From NCBI GenBank assembly GCA_963578655.1, contig CAUZEB010000108.1:1-6367 (forward strand): a stretch of 6,367 bases of DNA, given 5' to 3'. The notes beneath the pieces were generated by a model. The model searched no databases and had not been told where the DNA came from. It worked only from the letters and a program-made list of their open reading frames with translations. A program made the translations under genes and the position numbers. This document shows positions 1 through 5,315 of the stretch, one piece after another. The stretch's first letter is position 1; the number at the start of each line of letters is the position of its first letter. This DNA is from CAUZEB01 sp963578655. Its GTDB lineage: Bacteria > Chloroflexota > Dehalococcoidia > Lucifugimonadales > CAUZEB01.

Positions 1-2
1 TA

Positions 3-533
3 CTACAATATTGTTTTCCAACGTTTGGCAGATTGGCTGTTGTGTATTCGTGTAACCTGAATATGCGAATATTCTGGTTGTTTCAATGTTTTCTGAATCT
101 CAATTTTCATAGACCAGTGTGTTTTCAATGCCTCTAAAAATAGGGAATCTTTGGTAAAAAAATGCTGCAATATATTCTCTCTATTCCCATTCCACAGTTC
201 TTTCCTTAATAAACACCTTTTCAGAGTCCTTTTGAGTAGTCTCCATAAAACTAAGTTTACAGAATAATCCAACCATATCAGCTTCGTTGCTTTACTCCAA
301 ACTATATCTCGCACGACACTGTAATTGCCGTCCACAATCCAGTCACCTGTACTTAACGCCTGACGAATATGACATCGGAAGCGGGTGTCAGGTGTTTCTG
401 TCCAATTTGGTCCGTGCCGGTATGCATCGAGTTCCACGTGTTGTATTCCAAGATGGATCGATATTTGTTGGGCTAATGTGGTTTTTCCTGAACCAGAGGT
501 TCCGATTATTGCTATTCGTATGTTACTCGACAT
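3..533 (-). CDS. P-loop kinase-like NTPase (FlaR / 'topology modulation protein' type)
   Basis: A 176-residue soluble nucleotide-binding protein related to adenylate and shikimate kinases. Such proteins are often annotated as topology modulation protein FlaR or adenylate kinase-like; their true substrate is generally unknown. Visible motifs: Walker A GTSGSGKTT at residues 11-19 after a hydrophobic strand; ELDAYRHGPNW at 34-44; VDGNYSVVRDIVW at 67-79; a Walker B-like hydrophobic strand ending WLDY at 87-90; and a basic lid-like stretch with ELWNGNREN at 112-120. The order and spacing match the family and the protein looks complete, ending in TAG at 3-5. I chose the ATG at 531-533, four residues before the Walker A strand. 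The frame stays open to 611, but those 26 extra residues are Cys-rich and unlike the family. No Shine-Dalgarno is seen; a TATAAT box lies just upstream. Family assignment is strong, function is not known. Confidence 0.88.
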   Translation of the reverse strand: MSSNIRIAIIGTSGSGKTTLAQQISIHLGIQHVELDAYRHGPNWTETPDTRFRCHIRQALSTGDWIVDGNYSVVRDIVWSKATKLIWLDYSVNLVLWRLLKRTLKRCLLRKELWNGNRENILQHFFTKDSLFLEALKTHWSMKIEIQKTLKQPEYSHIQVTRIHNSQSAKRWKTIL

Positions 534-548
534 CGCTAAATTATTATA
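534..548 (-). promoter_or_regulatory. -10 box giving a near-leaderless start for the P-loop gene
   Basis: On the minus strand a perfect TATAAT (543-548) stands nine bases before the ATG at 533. Transcription normally begins about seven bases after a -10 box, so the leader would be only about three bases, which fits the absence of a Shine-Dalgarno. No convincing -35 box is seen, although a TG directly precedes the hexamer. This is inference from motif and spacing only. Confidence 0.4.
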
Positions 549-636
549 CAAGAATGGAGGGGTCCCGCCGCATTGCAGTAGAATGCAGACGTTCTGGCAG
601 AGAACGAACAATAGTGTTTAGTCGAATGGGTCACTA

Positions 637-795
637 ATGACGGATATGCATGACAGACCTATGAAAACAAACTTCTTCAAGGGGTGCTGTTTCTTTATAG
701 GAGTCGGGTTTCTTTTATCCAACTACCAGGCAACAAATGAGATTGCACGAATGGCACAAAAGAAACAATGGTTAGAGAGTAGAAATATTACTTAA
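637..795 (+). CDS. Possible small single-pass membrane peptide
   Basis: An ORF of 52 codons from ATG 637, with alternative in-frame ATGs at 646 and 661; the last gives a 44-residue peptide. From the ATG at 661 it starts with a basic stretch, then a hydrophobic segment (FFKGCCFFIGVGFLLSNY) long enough to span or anchor in the membrane, then a polar charged tail with ARMAQKKQWLESRN. The basic-hydrophobic-polar pattern looks like a real small membrane protein. It fills the gap between the P-loop gene and the amidase, converging with the amidase and overlapping its last eight bases. No clear Shine-Dalgarno precedes any start and I do not recognise a family. It could be a chance ORF. Confidence 0.33.
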   Translation: MTDMHDRPMKTNFFKGCCFFIGVGFLLSNYQATNEIARMAQKKQWLESRNIT

Positions 796-2185
796 TATCT
801 GGATGCTGATTGTGGAAAGGATTTTCTTGTTCGTATGCCCATGCAGCCTGATATATTGTAGATTCATCAAAATAAGATCCAGCAATTTGAAAACCTAGAG
901 GTAGTCCATTTGTCGATAATCCTGTAGGAATTGCACAAGCTGGATGCCCAGTATTATTGAATACTGTTCGTGCTTGCCTTGGGTAAGTTCTTGCTACTGT
1001 TTCCGGCTCGTCGATTCGACAAGCTGCTTCCATACTAGAAGCAGTCATAATTAAATCAAAATTTCTAAATTGGTTATTAATTTCTTGAGTGAGTTTTGTT
1101 CTGGTTCGCAATGCATTTACGTAATCTTCACCCTTGATAAATAATCCAGACATTAGCCTTGTGCGAGTTGCTTTACTGTAGTCATTTGGGCGTGTTTTAA
1201 ACCACTTGTCATGAATTGATAATGCTTCACAATACATTATTATTGAATTACAAGAAGAAAAATGGCTTAACGGAGAAACTTGAATTTCTTCTACTATAGC
1301 ACCGAGTTTTTTAAATGTAGTAGCAGCATGGTCAACTGCTTTACACATTTCATCATCAGCTTTTAAGTCAGTTGTATAAAAATGTCGGATCAAGCCTATA
1401 CGTAATCCTTTGACTCCTTTTTGCAGAAATTCTGTAAAGTCAGGAATCTTTTGGTTTTGTTCTGTACTTGGATCGTTTTTATCATATCCGGCAATAGCAT
1501 TTAAAAGAAGTGCATTATCTTCCACAGTTCTTGTCATTGGTCCAACATGGTCAAGAGAGAAACTTAATGGTATGACACCAGCTTTACTTACTCTGCCGTA
1601 AGTAGCTTTCATTCCTACTATGCCACAAGCAGTAGCTGGGTTTCTAACCGAACCTCCTGTATCTGTACCTAATGCGGCTGGTAACATTCCGCTTGCTACA
1701 GCCGACCCAGAACCACTCGATGAGCCTCCTGGGTGATGATTGATATTCCAAGGGTTTCTAGCAGGTGGGAAAGGAAGGTCAAATGCTGGACCTCCTATAG
1801 CAAATTCATGACAAGCTAATTTCCCCATTAAAATTCCACCGGAAGAATCTAATTTATTAGTTACATATGCGTTTGTTCTCGAGATATTATCGATTAATAT
1901 TTTTGAATGTGCTGTAGTTTCAAATCCTTCTACGTCAATAATATCTTTTAGACCGTATGGTATCCCTGTCATAGGTGTAATAGATTTGTTTTTTACAATC
2001 GCCTCTTCAGCTTTTTTTGCATCAGAGACAGCTCGTTCGGGTGTAAATTTTATGTAAGCATTTAATTTAGGATCAAGTTGTTCGGTTCTCGATATTAATG
2101 CCTGTGTGTATTCTACAGGTGATAATGTCCCAGCTTGGATTGCTTCAGATGCTTGTTTGATTGTTAACCAATGTAGATCATCCAT
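788..2185 (-). CDS. Amidase-signature family hydrolase (GatA/AtzE-like)
   Basis: A 465-residue cytosolic amidohydrolase of the amidase signature family, which cleaves carboxamide bonds with a Ser-cisSer-Lys triad. All three residues are present: Lys80 in GIPYGLKDI, the cis-Ser155 in HPGGSSSGSGS, and nucleophile Ser179 in GTDTGGSVRNPA, with 24 residues between the serines as in FAAH and GatA. The length is full for the family, and the Gly/Ser-rich core and C-terminal PTGLSTNGLPLGFQIAG segment are present. The start ATG overlaps the stop of the upstream small gene (ATGGATGA), with no Shine-Dalgarno of its own, so translation is probably coupled. Pairing with an AtzG-like small subunit suggests an AtzE/GatA-type heteromeric hydrolase. 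The substrate cannot be read from sequence. The absence of gatB and of a canonical gatC argues against the tRNA amidotransferase. Confidence 0.93.
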   Translation of the reverse strand: MDDLHWLTIKQASEAIQAGTLSPVEYTQALISRTEQLDPKLNAYIKFTPERAVSDAKKAEEAIVKNKSITPMTGIPYGLKDIIDVEGFETTAHSKILIDNISRTNAYVTNKLDSSGGILMGKLACHEFAIGGPAFDLPFPPARNPWNINHHPGGSSSGSGSAVASGMLPAALGTDTGGSVRNPATACGIVGMKATYGRVSKAGVIPLSFSLDHVGPMTRTVEDNALLLNAIAGYDKNDPSTEQNQKIPDFTEFLQKGVKGLRIGLIRHFYTTDLKADDEMCKAVDHAATTFKKLGAIVEEIQVSPLSHFSSCNSIIMYCEALSIHDKWFKTRPNDYSKATRTRLMSGLFIKGEDYVNALRTRTKLTQEINNQFRNFDLIMTASSMEAACRIDEPETVARTYPRQARTVFNNTGHPACAIPTGLSTNGLPLGFQIAGSYFDESTIYQAAWAYEQENPFHNQHPDIK

Positions 2186-2381
2186 TGTTATTCGTGTCTA
2201 TTTTTTTTGGAGTAAATACATTTGATGGTTCGTCATACATGTGGTGTAAATCTGGCATAGTTTCTGTTAGAGATTCAGCTGTTTTTTTTGCAGAAATTAT
2301 TTCTTGCGAAAATTTATCCACAAGTATCTCAAAACCTAATTCCTTTAGTTCATTTAACAACATTTCTGATTCTGAACTCAT
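2178..2381 (-). CDS. AtzG/GatC-like small amidase subunit (DUF4089-like)
   Basis: A 67-residue protein just upstream of the amidase, overlapping it by eight bases. Its start overlaps the stop of the preceding ORF as ATGA. It has two likely helices (about residues 5-18 and 20-42) followed by an extended tail with DEPSNVFTPKK at 50-60. Small partners of amidases, GatC and the AtzG/DUF4089 proteins, share this layout: a short helical pair and a C-terminal tail of the form D-EP-x-x-VF-x-P that wraps the catalytic subunit. The size (AtzG is near 68 residues), position and coupling all fit. I infer that it stabilises or completes the amidase. The sequence match outside the tail is weak, so the assignment rests mainly on tail motif and context. 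Confidence 0.62.
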   Translation of the reverse strand: MSSESEMLLNELKELGFEILVDKFSQEIISAKKTAESLTETMPDLHHMYDEPSNVFTPKKIDTNNNG

Positions 2382-2503
2382 GATGTTTCCTTCAAAGTAA
2401 TTTCAATATCTGTGTCTGTCACTTGAATGGTTTTGATCCAATGACCCAAGATCTGGCGTTTAGCCTCATCATTTAGGAGACTCCAACTTTTAGGGTCTGT
2501 CAT
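2378..2503 (-). pseudogene. Short ORF like the C-terminal end of a serine recombinase
   Basis: Forty-one residues from ATG 2503, matching the pattern found at the end of many resolvase/large serine recombinases: a DP-SW-L start, then EAKRQIL, an aromatic-hydrophobic helix (HWIKTIQV), a D, and a final strand IEITL. No catalytic resolvase domain is present, so alone it could not recombine DNA. The frame stays open back to 2584, but those extra residues look like a shadow of the ORF in the neighbouring frame (2490-2642), with which this one overlaps by 14 bases. The two may be one frameshifted gene. Its stop overlaps the next start as ATGA, so it could instead be a genuine small protein in the amidase operon. 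The recombinase reading is supported by the attachment-like tRNA fragment 230 bases away. Confidence 0.4.
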
Positions 2504-2642
2504 ATATCTTCTTGATACGGTCTCTCTCCTTACTCTCCCAGTTAGTACTGCACCAGTCCCATGACCGCTCAAACGCCAAGGCATCCTGTTCCTCTTTGGT
2601 GAAGGTGTCCAATAAGGCTTCTATAGTTGATTCCCTGCTCAT
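2490..2642 (-). CDS. Unknown 50-residue ORF leading the amidase cluster
   Basis: An ATG at 2642 opens a 50-codon frame ending TAA at 2490. The product is hydrophilic and probably helical (TIEALLDTFTKEEQDALAF early, SKERDRIKKIYD late) with a Trp-rich centre (SWDWCSTNW). The composition looks like protein rather than noise, but I recognise no family. A good extended -10 box ends six bases before the ATG. The next ORF begins in the +1-shifted frame inside its last codons, so a single frameshift would join the two into a product of about 87 residues. It may be a complete small gene, the first half of a broken gene, or recombinase debris. Confidence 0.38.
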   Translation of the reverse strand: MSRESTIEALLDTFTKEEQDALAFERSWDWCSTNWESKERDRIKKIYDRP

Positions 2643-2657
2643 AAGGTCAGTATAGCA
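2643..2657 (-). promoter_or_regulatory. Extended -10 promoter, leaderless start for the amidase cluster
   Basis: Minus strand reads TGC-TATACT (2657-2649): a TGn extension plus a five-of-six -10 hexamer. Exactly six bases separate the hexamer from the ATG at 2642, so the expected first transcribed base is the A of the ATG. No Shine-Dalgarno is present and no -35 box is obvious, as is usual for extended -10 promoters. It would drive the overlapping cluster down to the amidase. Confidence 0.42.
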
Positions 2658-2732
2658 CTATAAACTTCTCCCTCGCCAGAATCCTTGGTCGTGACAGGTT
2701 ACAATCTTTAAAAAGGATTTAACTGGGCTTTG

Positions 2733-2773
2733 CAAGCAGGGGGTCAGGGGTTCGACCCCCGTCTCCCGCTCCA
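2733..2773 (+). other. Partial tRNA-Gly (3' half): putative attachment-site remnant
   Basis: The sequence runs from the end of an anticodon loop (CAA) through the 3' anticodon strand (2736-2740), variable loop GGGTC, T arm AGGGG-TTCGACC-CCCGT (2746-2762), acceptor strand CTCCCGC (2763-2769), discriminator T and an encoded CCA (2771-2773). The CTCCCGC-T-CCA end is typical of bacterial tRNA-Gly (5' GCGGGAG). No matching 5' acceptor strand or D arm occurs at the expected place near 2698 or anywhere close by, so this is not a full gene. One T-stem pair (50-64) is G-G, suggesting drift. Integrases commonly insert at tRNA 3' ends, leaving such a displaced copy beside the original terminator. That places a former element to the left. 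Confidence 0.72.
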
Positions 2774-2791
2774 TCTTTTCAGATACGAATT

Positions 2792-2826
2792 AGCCCCCTG
2801 ACCCAAGATCGGGGGGCTTTCTCTTT
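2792..2826 (+). terminator. Intrinsic terminator behind the tRNA-Gly remnant
   Basis: A seven-base-pair GC stem, AGCCCCC (2792-2798) with GGGGGCT (2812-2818), encloses a 13-base loop and is followed by TT-CTCTTT. It lies 19 bases after the tRNA CCA, the normal place for a tRNA terminator, and would also separate the tRNA from the convergent oxidoreductase gene. On the minus strand the hairpin lacks a T tract, so it mainly serves plus-strand transcripts. Confidence 0.7.
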
Positions 2827-2839
2827 AGGCGATACACAT

Positions 2840-3475
2840 TTATAGCAAATGCAAAGGGTTTTTGACCATTTCAACCACCTTCTTGAAAGTCTCGTAGGGC
2901 TGAGCACCTGAGAAGAAGTACCCCCCTATGATGAAGGATGGTATGCCATTGACTCCTATCGAGAGGGCCTCGTTGTACTGCTCCTTGGCCTGAGATTCAT
3001 AGTGTCCACTGACCAAAATGTTTTTCATCTCTTGATCATCAAGGCCCACCTGCTTTCCTATATCTTGGAGAACTGAAATCTGGCCTAAATCAACGCCATT
3101 TTCCCATAAAGCACGGTAACACGCCCGGTGAAATTCCTCGAAAAGGCCCTTGTCTTTCGCAAATTCTGAGGCTTCGAAGGCCATACGTGTGTTGGGAGTG
3201 AGCGGAGCACGCCTCATTGTAATTCCTGCCTCAACTGCAACCTCACCGATATGACCTGTAAGAGAATCTCCGACCTTTTCACCCTCCTTGAGCGGCCGCA
3301 CAATGCCCTCAGGAGGTATATCGGGTCTAAGATAGTAACTCTTATAAGTGATTTCGAGGGGATAGTCCTGCGCTAACCGGTCCAACCTGGCCAGTCCGAC
3401 GTAGCACCAGGGTCAAATATAGTCATACCAGACGGTGACAGAGACGATATCGTTTCTTCGTTCAAATGTTGTCAT
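2840..3475 (-). CDS. Selenocysteine-containing DsbA/FrnE-like oxidoreductase (TGA = Sec21)
   Basis: A 211-residue thioredoxin-fold thiol oxidoreductase of the DsbA/FrnE group, with no signal peptide and hence cytosolic. From the ATG at 3475 the frame reads VTVWYDYI, then TGA (3413-3415), then PWCYVGLARLDRL and on to TAA at 2840. Family members have CPWCY at this point, so TGA replaces the first, nucleophilic Cys and the motif becomes UPWC (Sec21, Cys24). The cis-Pro loop GVNGIPSF (Pro179) and FFSGAQPYETF (187-197) are present. Beyond the motif the only cysteine is Cys119, so the C-terminal Cys pair of Deinococcus FrnE is absent. AAGGAG lies seven bases before the ATG. A bulged hairpin of SECIS type lies after the TGA. 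Starting at the downstream TTG (3385) instead would remove the active site. A nonsense-mutated pseudogene is the alternative, but the hairpin and intact frame argue against it. Confidence 0.85.
3373..3394 (-). promoter_or_regulatory. Bacterial SECIS-like hairpin for Sec21
   Basis: Numbering bases after the TGA on the minus strand, bases 19-24 pair with 35-40 (C-G, U-A, G-U, G-U, C-G, C-G), A25 bulges, 26-28 pair with 32-34 (G-C, G-C, U-A), and the apical loop is UGG (29-31; positions 3384-3382). Bacterial SECIS elements have an upper stem with a small loop beginning roughly 16-37 bases after the UGA and a G in the first two loop positions, often with a bulge below the loop. All of these hold here. 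SelB with Sec-tRNA would bind it to recode the UGA. Confidence 0.72.
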
Positions 3476-3482
3476 TGGTTTA

Positions 3483-3488
3483 CTCCTT
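3483..3488 (-). promoter_or_regulatory. Shine-Dalgarno deciding the selenoprotein start
   Basis: Minus strand AAGGAG with a seven-base spacer to the ATG at 3475. It fixes the start upstream of the TGA: the TTG downstream of the TGA (3385) has no such site. It therefore supports translation through the TGA. Confidence 0.75.
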
Positions 3489-3496
3489 GTTGCTCT

Positions 3497-3524
3497 ATTG
3501 TACTAATTTGGCATGAGACTTCAA
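3497..3524 (-). promoter_or_regulatory. Promoter of the selenoprotein gene
   Basis: Minus strand TTGAAG (3524-3519), a 16-base spacer, then TACAAT (3502-3497): four of six and five of six matches to the sigma-70 consensus. It lies just upstream of the Shine-Dalgarno in the 135-base divergent gap with the TPR gene. The predicted transcript starts near 3490, leaving a short leader of about 15 bases. Confidence 0.5.
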
Positions 3525-3610
3525 ACAGATGAAGAGTATTACGAGTAACACCAAGTCTCTGTCATTTTATCCCCGTGTTGTCTATGTTAAGATTCGGATA
3601 GGATGCGTAT

Positions 3611-3892
3611 ATGAGACTAAATTGTATTTTCTTGTTTGTGCTACTGGCAATACTCATGGTAATTGCCGGGACTTGTAATAACAGTGCATATACTGACCAT
3701 TTTCAGAAAGGTTATGACTATTATGGTCAAGGTGAGTATAAGAAAGCGATAGTGGAATATGACTCAGCCATCGCCATTGAAACAGATGCCGACGCTTACT
3801 ACGCCAGAGGGTCAGCATACTATTCTCTGAGCCAACATGAACGGGCGATAGAGGACTACGACACGGCTGGCAAGCTAGGTCGGCAACTATAA
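3611..3892 (+). CDS. Small exported TPR protein
   Basis: 93 residues. An N-terminal hydrophobic segment (residues 5-19, after MRLN) looks like a signal peptide or membrane anchor, followed by two tetratricopeptide repeats: about 27-58 (FQKGYDYYGQGEYKKAIVEY) and about 61-93 (AYYARGSAYYSLSQHERAIE). TPRs are helix-turn-helix protein-binding repeats. Cys22 follows IAGT, close to a lipobox but with Thr at -1, which signal peptidase II does not normally accept, so lipidation is doubtful. Two repeats are few for the family, and the second ends in GKLGRQL-stop where proteins of this type usually carry on with more repeats. The same frame continues after the TAA to 4081, so it may be truncated. Weak GGAT-type ribosome site; start chosen as the ATG before the signal. 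Confidence 0.72.
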   Translation: MRLNCIFLFVLLAILMVIAGTCNNSAYTDHFQKGYDYYGQGEYKKAIVEYDSAIAIETDADAYYARGSAYYSLSQHERAIEDYDTAGKLGRQL

Positions 3893-4081
3893 TTACCACA
3901 AGTGGCTTTAGAAGGATTCGCCCGAGTCCTAGGATACACTAAAGGCCAGCACCTGTATGAATCTTTGGAAACGGCAGAGAAAATATCTAAGTTGGAGATC
4001 TTGGACTGTGGAAAGAGTGTGCTCGGCGCCATTGGTTTCTTGAGGATGGAGAAGATGATGGCTGCTATTATTCAAGAGTGA
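3893..4081 (+). pseudogene. In-frame continuation after the TPR stop, or separate small ORF
   Basis: After the TAA at 3890-3892 the same frame stays open for 62 codons to TGA 4079-4081. A GTG at 3902 could start a 59-residue protein. The translation looks protein-like (ALEGFARVLGYTKGQHLYESLETAEKI in the first half, FLRMEKMMAAIIQE at the end) with helical, charged composition, but I recognise no family. There is no Shine-Dalgarno before the GTG. Two readings fit: the C-terminal part of a once longer TPR gene cut by a nonsense mutation, or an independent small gene nine bases ahead of the glycosylase. The TAA is not a selenocysteine or pyrrolysine codon, so programmed recoding is unlikely. Confidence 0.33.
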
Positions 4082-4090
4082 ACCGTATTT

Positions 4091-4747
4091 ATGATTGATG
4101 ATGTTAAAAAAATGAATAAAAAAATCTTTAACCCAAAGGTTGCTCTAAAATTATTGAGTAATATGGACATTGATATAAAAACCAGTATAGGGAATTACGG
4201 TTATCCACCCGACCGTTCGCTGCCAATGAATTTTGGCTCGTTGGCTCGTATTATTGTTGGTCAGCAAGTTTCACGCTCAGCTGCTACAAGCATATGGAAT
4301 CGACTTCTAGATATAGATATCGAAGACAGTAGGATTATATCTGAATTCAAACCAGAGGATATGATGGTGGCTGGCTTATCACGCCGTAAGTCTGAATATA
4401 TTATTGGAATTGCTAACGAAATTGTTTCTGGAAGTCTTGATCTTAAATCTTTAAGTAACCTTCATGGAGAAGAAGTGAAGGAACGCTTAATTTCCATACG
4501 TGGTGTTGGGGCATGGACAGCTGATAATTATAGATTATTTGCCCTTGGTGATATGGATGCATGGCCTGCAAATGATATCGCCTTGCAAGGCGGAATGAAA
4601 ATTATAAAATCTTTAGATGATCGGCCCAATCGCGAAGAGATGGAAACACTTGGTGAAAACTGGCGACCTTATAGAGGTGCAGGAGCATTACTTTTATGGC
4701 ATGTTTATGGAGTTGTGGTTAAAAAAGCAGATGTCTTGAATATATGA
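4091..4747 (+). CDS. DNA-3-methyladenine glycosylase II family (AlkA/Mag-like, HhH-GPD)
   Basis: 218 residues. A monofunctional DNA base-excision glycosylase that removes alkylated purines such as 3-methyladenine, starting repair at an abasic site. Visible signatures: IIVGQQVSRSAATSIW at 54-69 (the conserved GQQ-S helix of the AlkA group); a helix-hairpin-helix DNA clamp with LISIRGVGAWTADN at 133-146; the Gly/Pro-Asp loop WPANDIALQ with the catalytic Asp162; and WRPYRGAGALLLWHVY at 191-206. There is no Cys4 iron-sulfur cluster. It lacks the N-terminal TBP-like domain of E. coli AlkA (282 residues) and is nearer in size to yeast Mag enzymes. ATG 4091 is used; ATG 4112 is a possible shorter start. 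Neither has a good Shine-Dalgarno. A TGC-TATTAT extended -10 lies at 4063-4071. Confidence 0.9.
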   Translation: MIDDVKKMNKKIFNPKVALKLLSNMDIDIKTSIGNYGYPPDRSLPMNFGSLARIIVGQQVSRSAATSIWNRLLDIDIEDSRIISEFKPEDMMVAGLSRRKSEYIIGIANEIVSGSLDLKSLSNLHGEEVKERLISIRGVGAWTADNYRLFALGDMDAWPANDIALQGGMKIIKSLDDRPNREEMETLGENWRPYRGAGALLLWHVYGVVVKKADVLNI

Positions 4748-4850
4748 GTTTTTCGCGAAACTTTGTTGAAAGTAAATCATGTGACATGTTCCGTATTGAT
4801 CACAGTGTTCTTTATGTTTCTCGTTTACTCAGGAATAGAAGCGGATAAGC

Positions 4851-5315
4851 ATGGATGATTGGATAATGGATTCAAATCGGATGCCCGTTGAGGATGGGGG
4901 CCTTATCCTTAATCTCCCTTCCAAACCGCTTCGGAGTGTTCTTATGAGAGCATGGAATGAGTCTCGGTTCAGTAAAATGAGATGGCAGGCAGAGGAACGA
5001 GTGAATGCTTATGGAAAACGCTTAATAGAATATGGGTTTACACAGAGTCCCAACAAACCATATATATTCCTGAACCAAACCAAAAACGGGGTTCGCTTTA
5101 TGGTAGACCTAGGAGGTACCGAGAAATATCCCACTCGCCCAAGCATGCGCGCATATGTGTATCCATTCGGTTCTGATCGCAGAAAAGGAAAGTGGAATCC
5201 CGAACTAGAAAAAGATATTCGGGATGTAATAGTAAATCGAATTGGGGTTCCATGTTATCAGCCTTCTTTTGACCAGGAGAAGCGGGATGAGGATTCTTCT
5301 GTCGTATCTGGCTAG
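4851..5315 (+). CDS. Hypothetical soluble protein, 154 residues
   Basis: I do not recognise this protein. It has no signal peptide or membrane segment, is rich in Arg/Lys and aromatic residues, and appears to have a mixed fold: a helical Trp/Arg-rich part (RAWNESRFSKMRWQAEERV, about 32-50) followed by strand-like stretches (KPYIFLNQ, VRFMVDLGG) and a C-terminal helix (LEKDIRDVIVNRIG, about 119-132). The last dozen residues are acidic/polar and probably disordered. The single Cys (138) makes metal binding unlikely. It starts at ATG 4851 after a 103-base gap; only weak purine-rich sequence precedes it. A downstream small ORF overlaps its last 29 bases. The codon pattern and length make it a likely real gene. 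Confidence 0.65.
   Translation: MDDWIMDSNRMPVEDGGLILNLPSKPLRSVLMRAWNESRFSKMRWQAEERVNAYGKRLIEYGFTQSPNKPYIFLNQTKNGVRFMVDLGGTEKYPTRPSMRAYVYPFGSDRRKGKWNPELEKDIRDVIVNRIGVPCYQPSFDQEKRDEDSSVVSG

Noticed and set aside
287..637. Plus-strand ORFs of 116 and 78 codons (287-637, 385-621)
   Set aside because: They lie opposite the P-loop gene, which has clear family motifs; their translations show no motif and look like antisense shadows.
2680..2719. AATCCTT / AAGGATT seven-base inverted repeat beside the tRNA remnant, as integrase arm sites or IS ends
   Set aside because: The arms are short with a 26-base spacer, and no flanking target duplication or transposase is seen.
2698..2773. A complete tRNA gene at this place
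   Set aside because: No GCGGGAG strand or D arm is present upstream, and the bases before 2731 do not fit the 5' half; only the 3' half is supported.
2840..3385. Oxidoreductase starting at TTG 3385
   Set aside because: This start removes the redox motif, has no Shine-Dalgarno, and ignores the conserved PWCY residues just upstream in the same frame.
3654..3899. Minus-strand ORF of 81 codons opposite the TPR gene
   Set aside because: The plus strand holds clear TPR motifs; the antisense translation has no recognisable features.
4747..4762. AGTTT-TTCGCG-AAACT hairpin / TTTCGCGAAA palindrome as a terminator for the glycosylase
   Set aside because: The stem is only five AT-rich pairs and no T tract follows; too weak to call.
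4780..4804. TGTGA ... TCACA as a CRP/FNR-type operator
   Set aside because: The half-sites are 15 bases apart instead of six, so it does not fit a CRP site; probably chance. The overlapping CATGTGACATG palindrome is also short.
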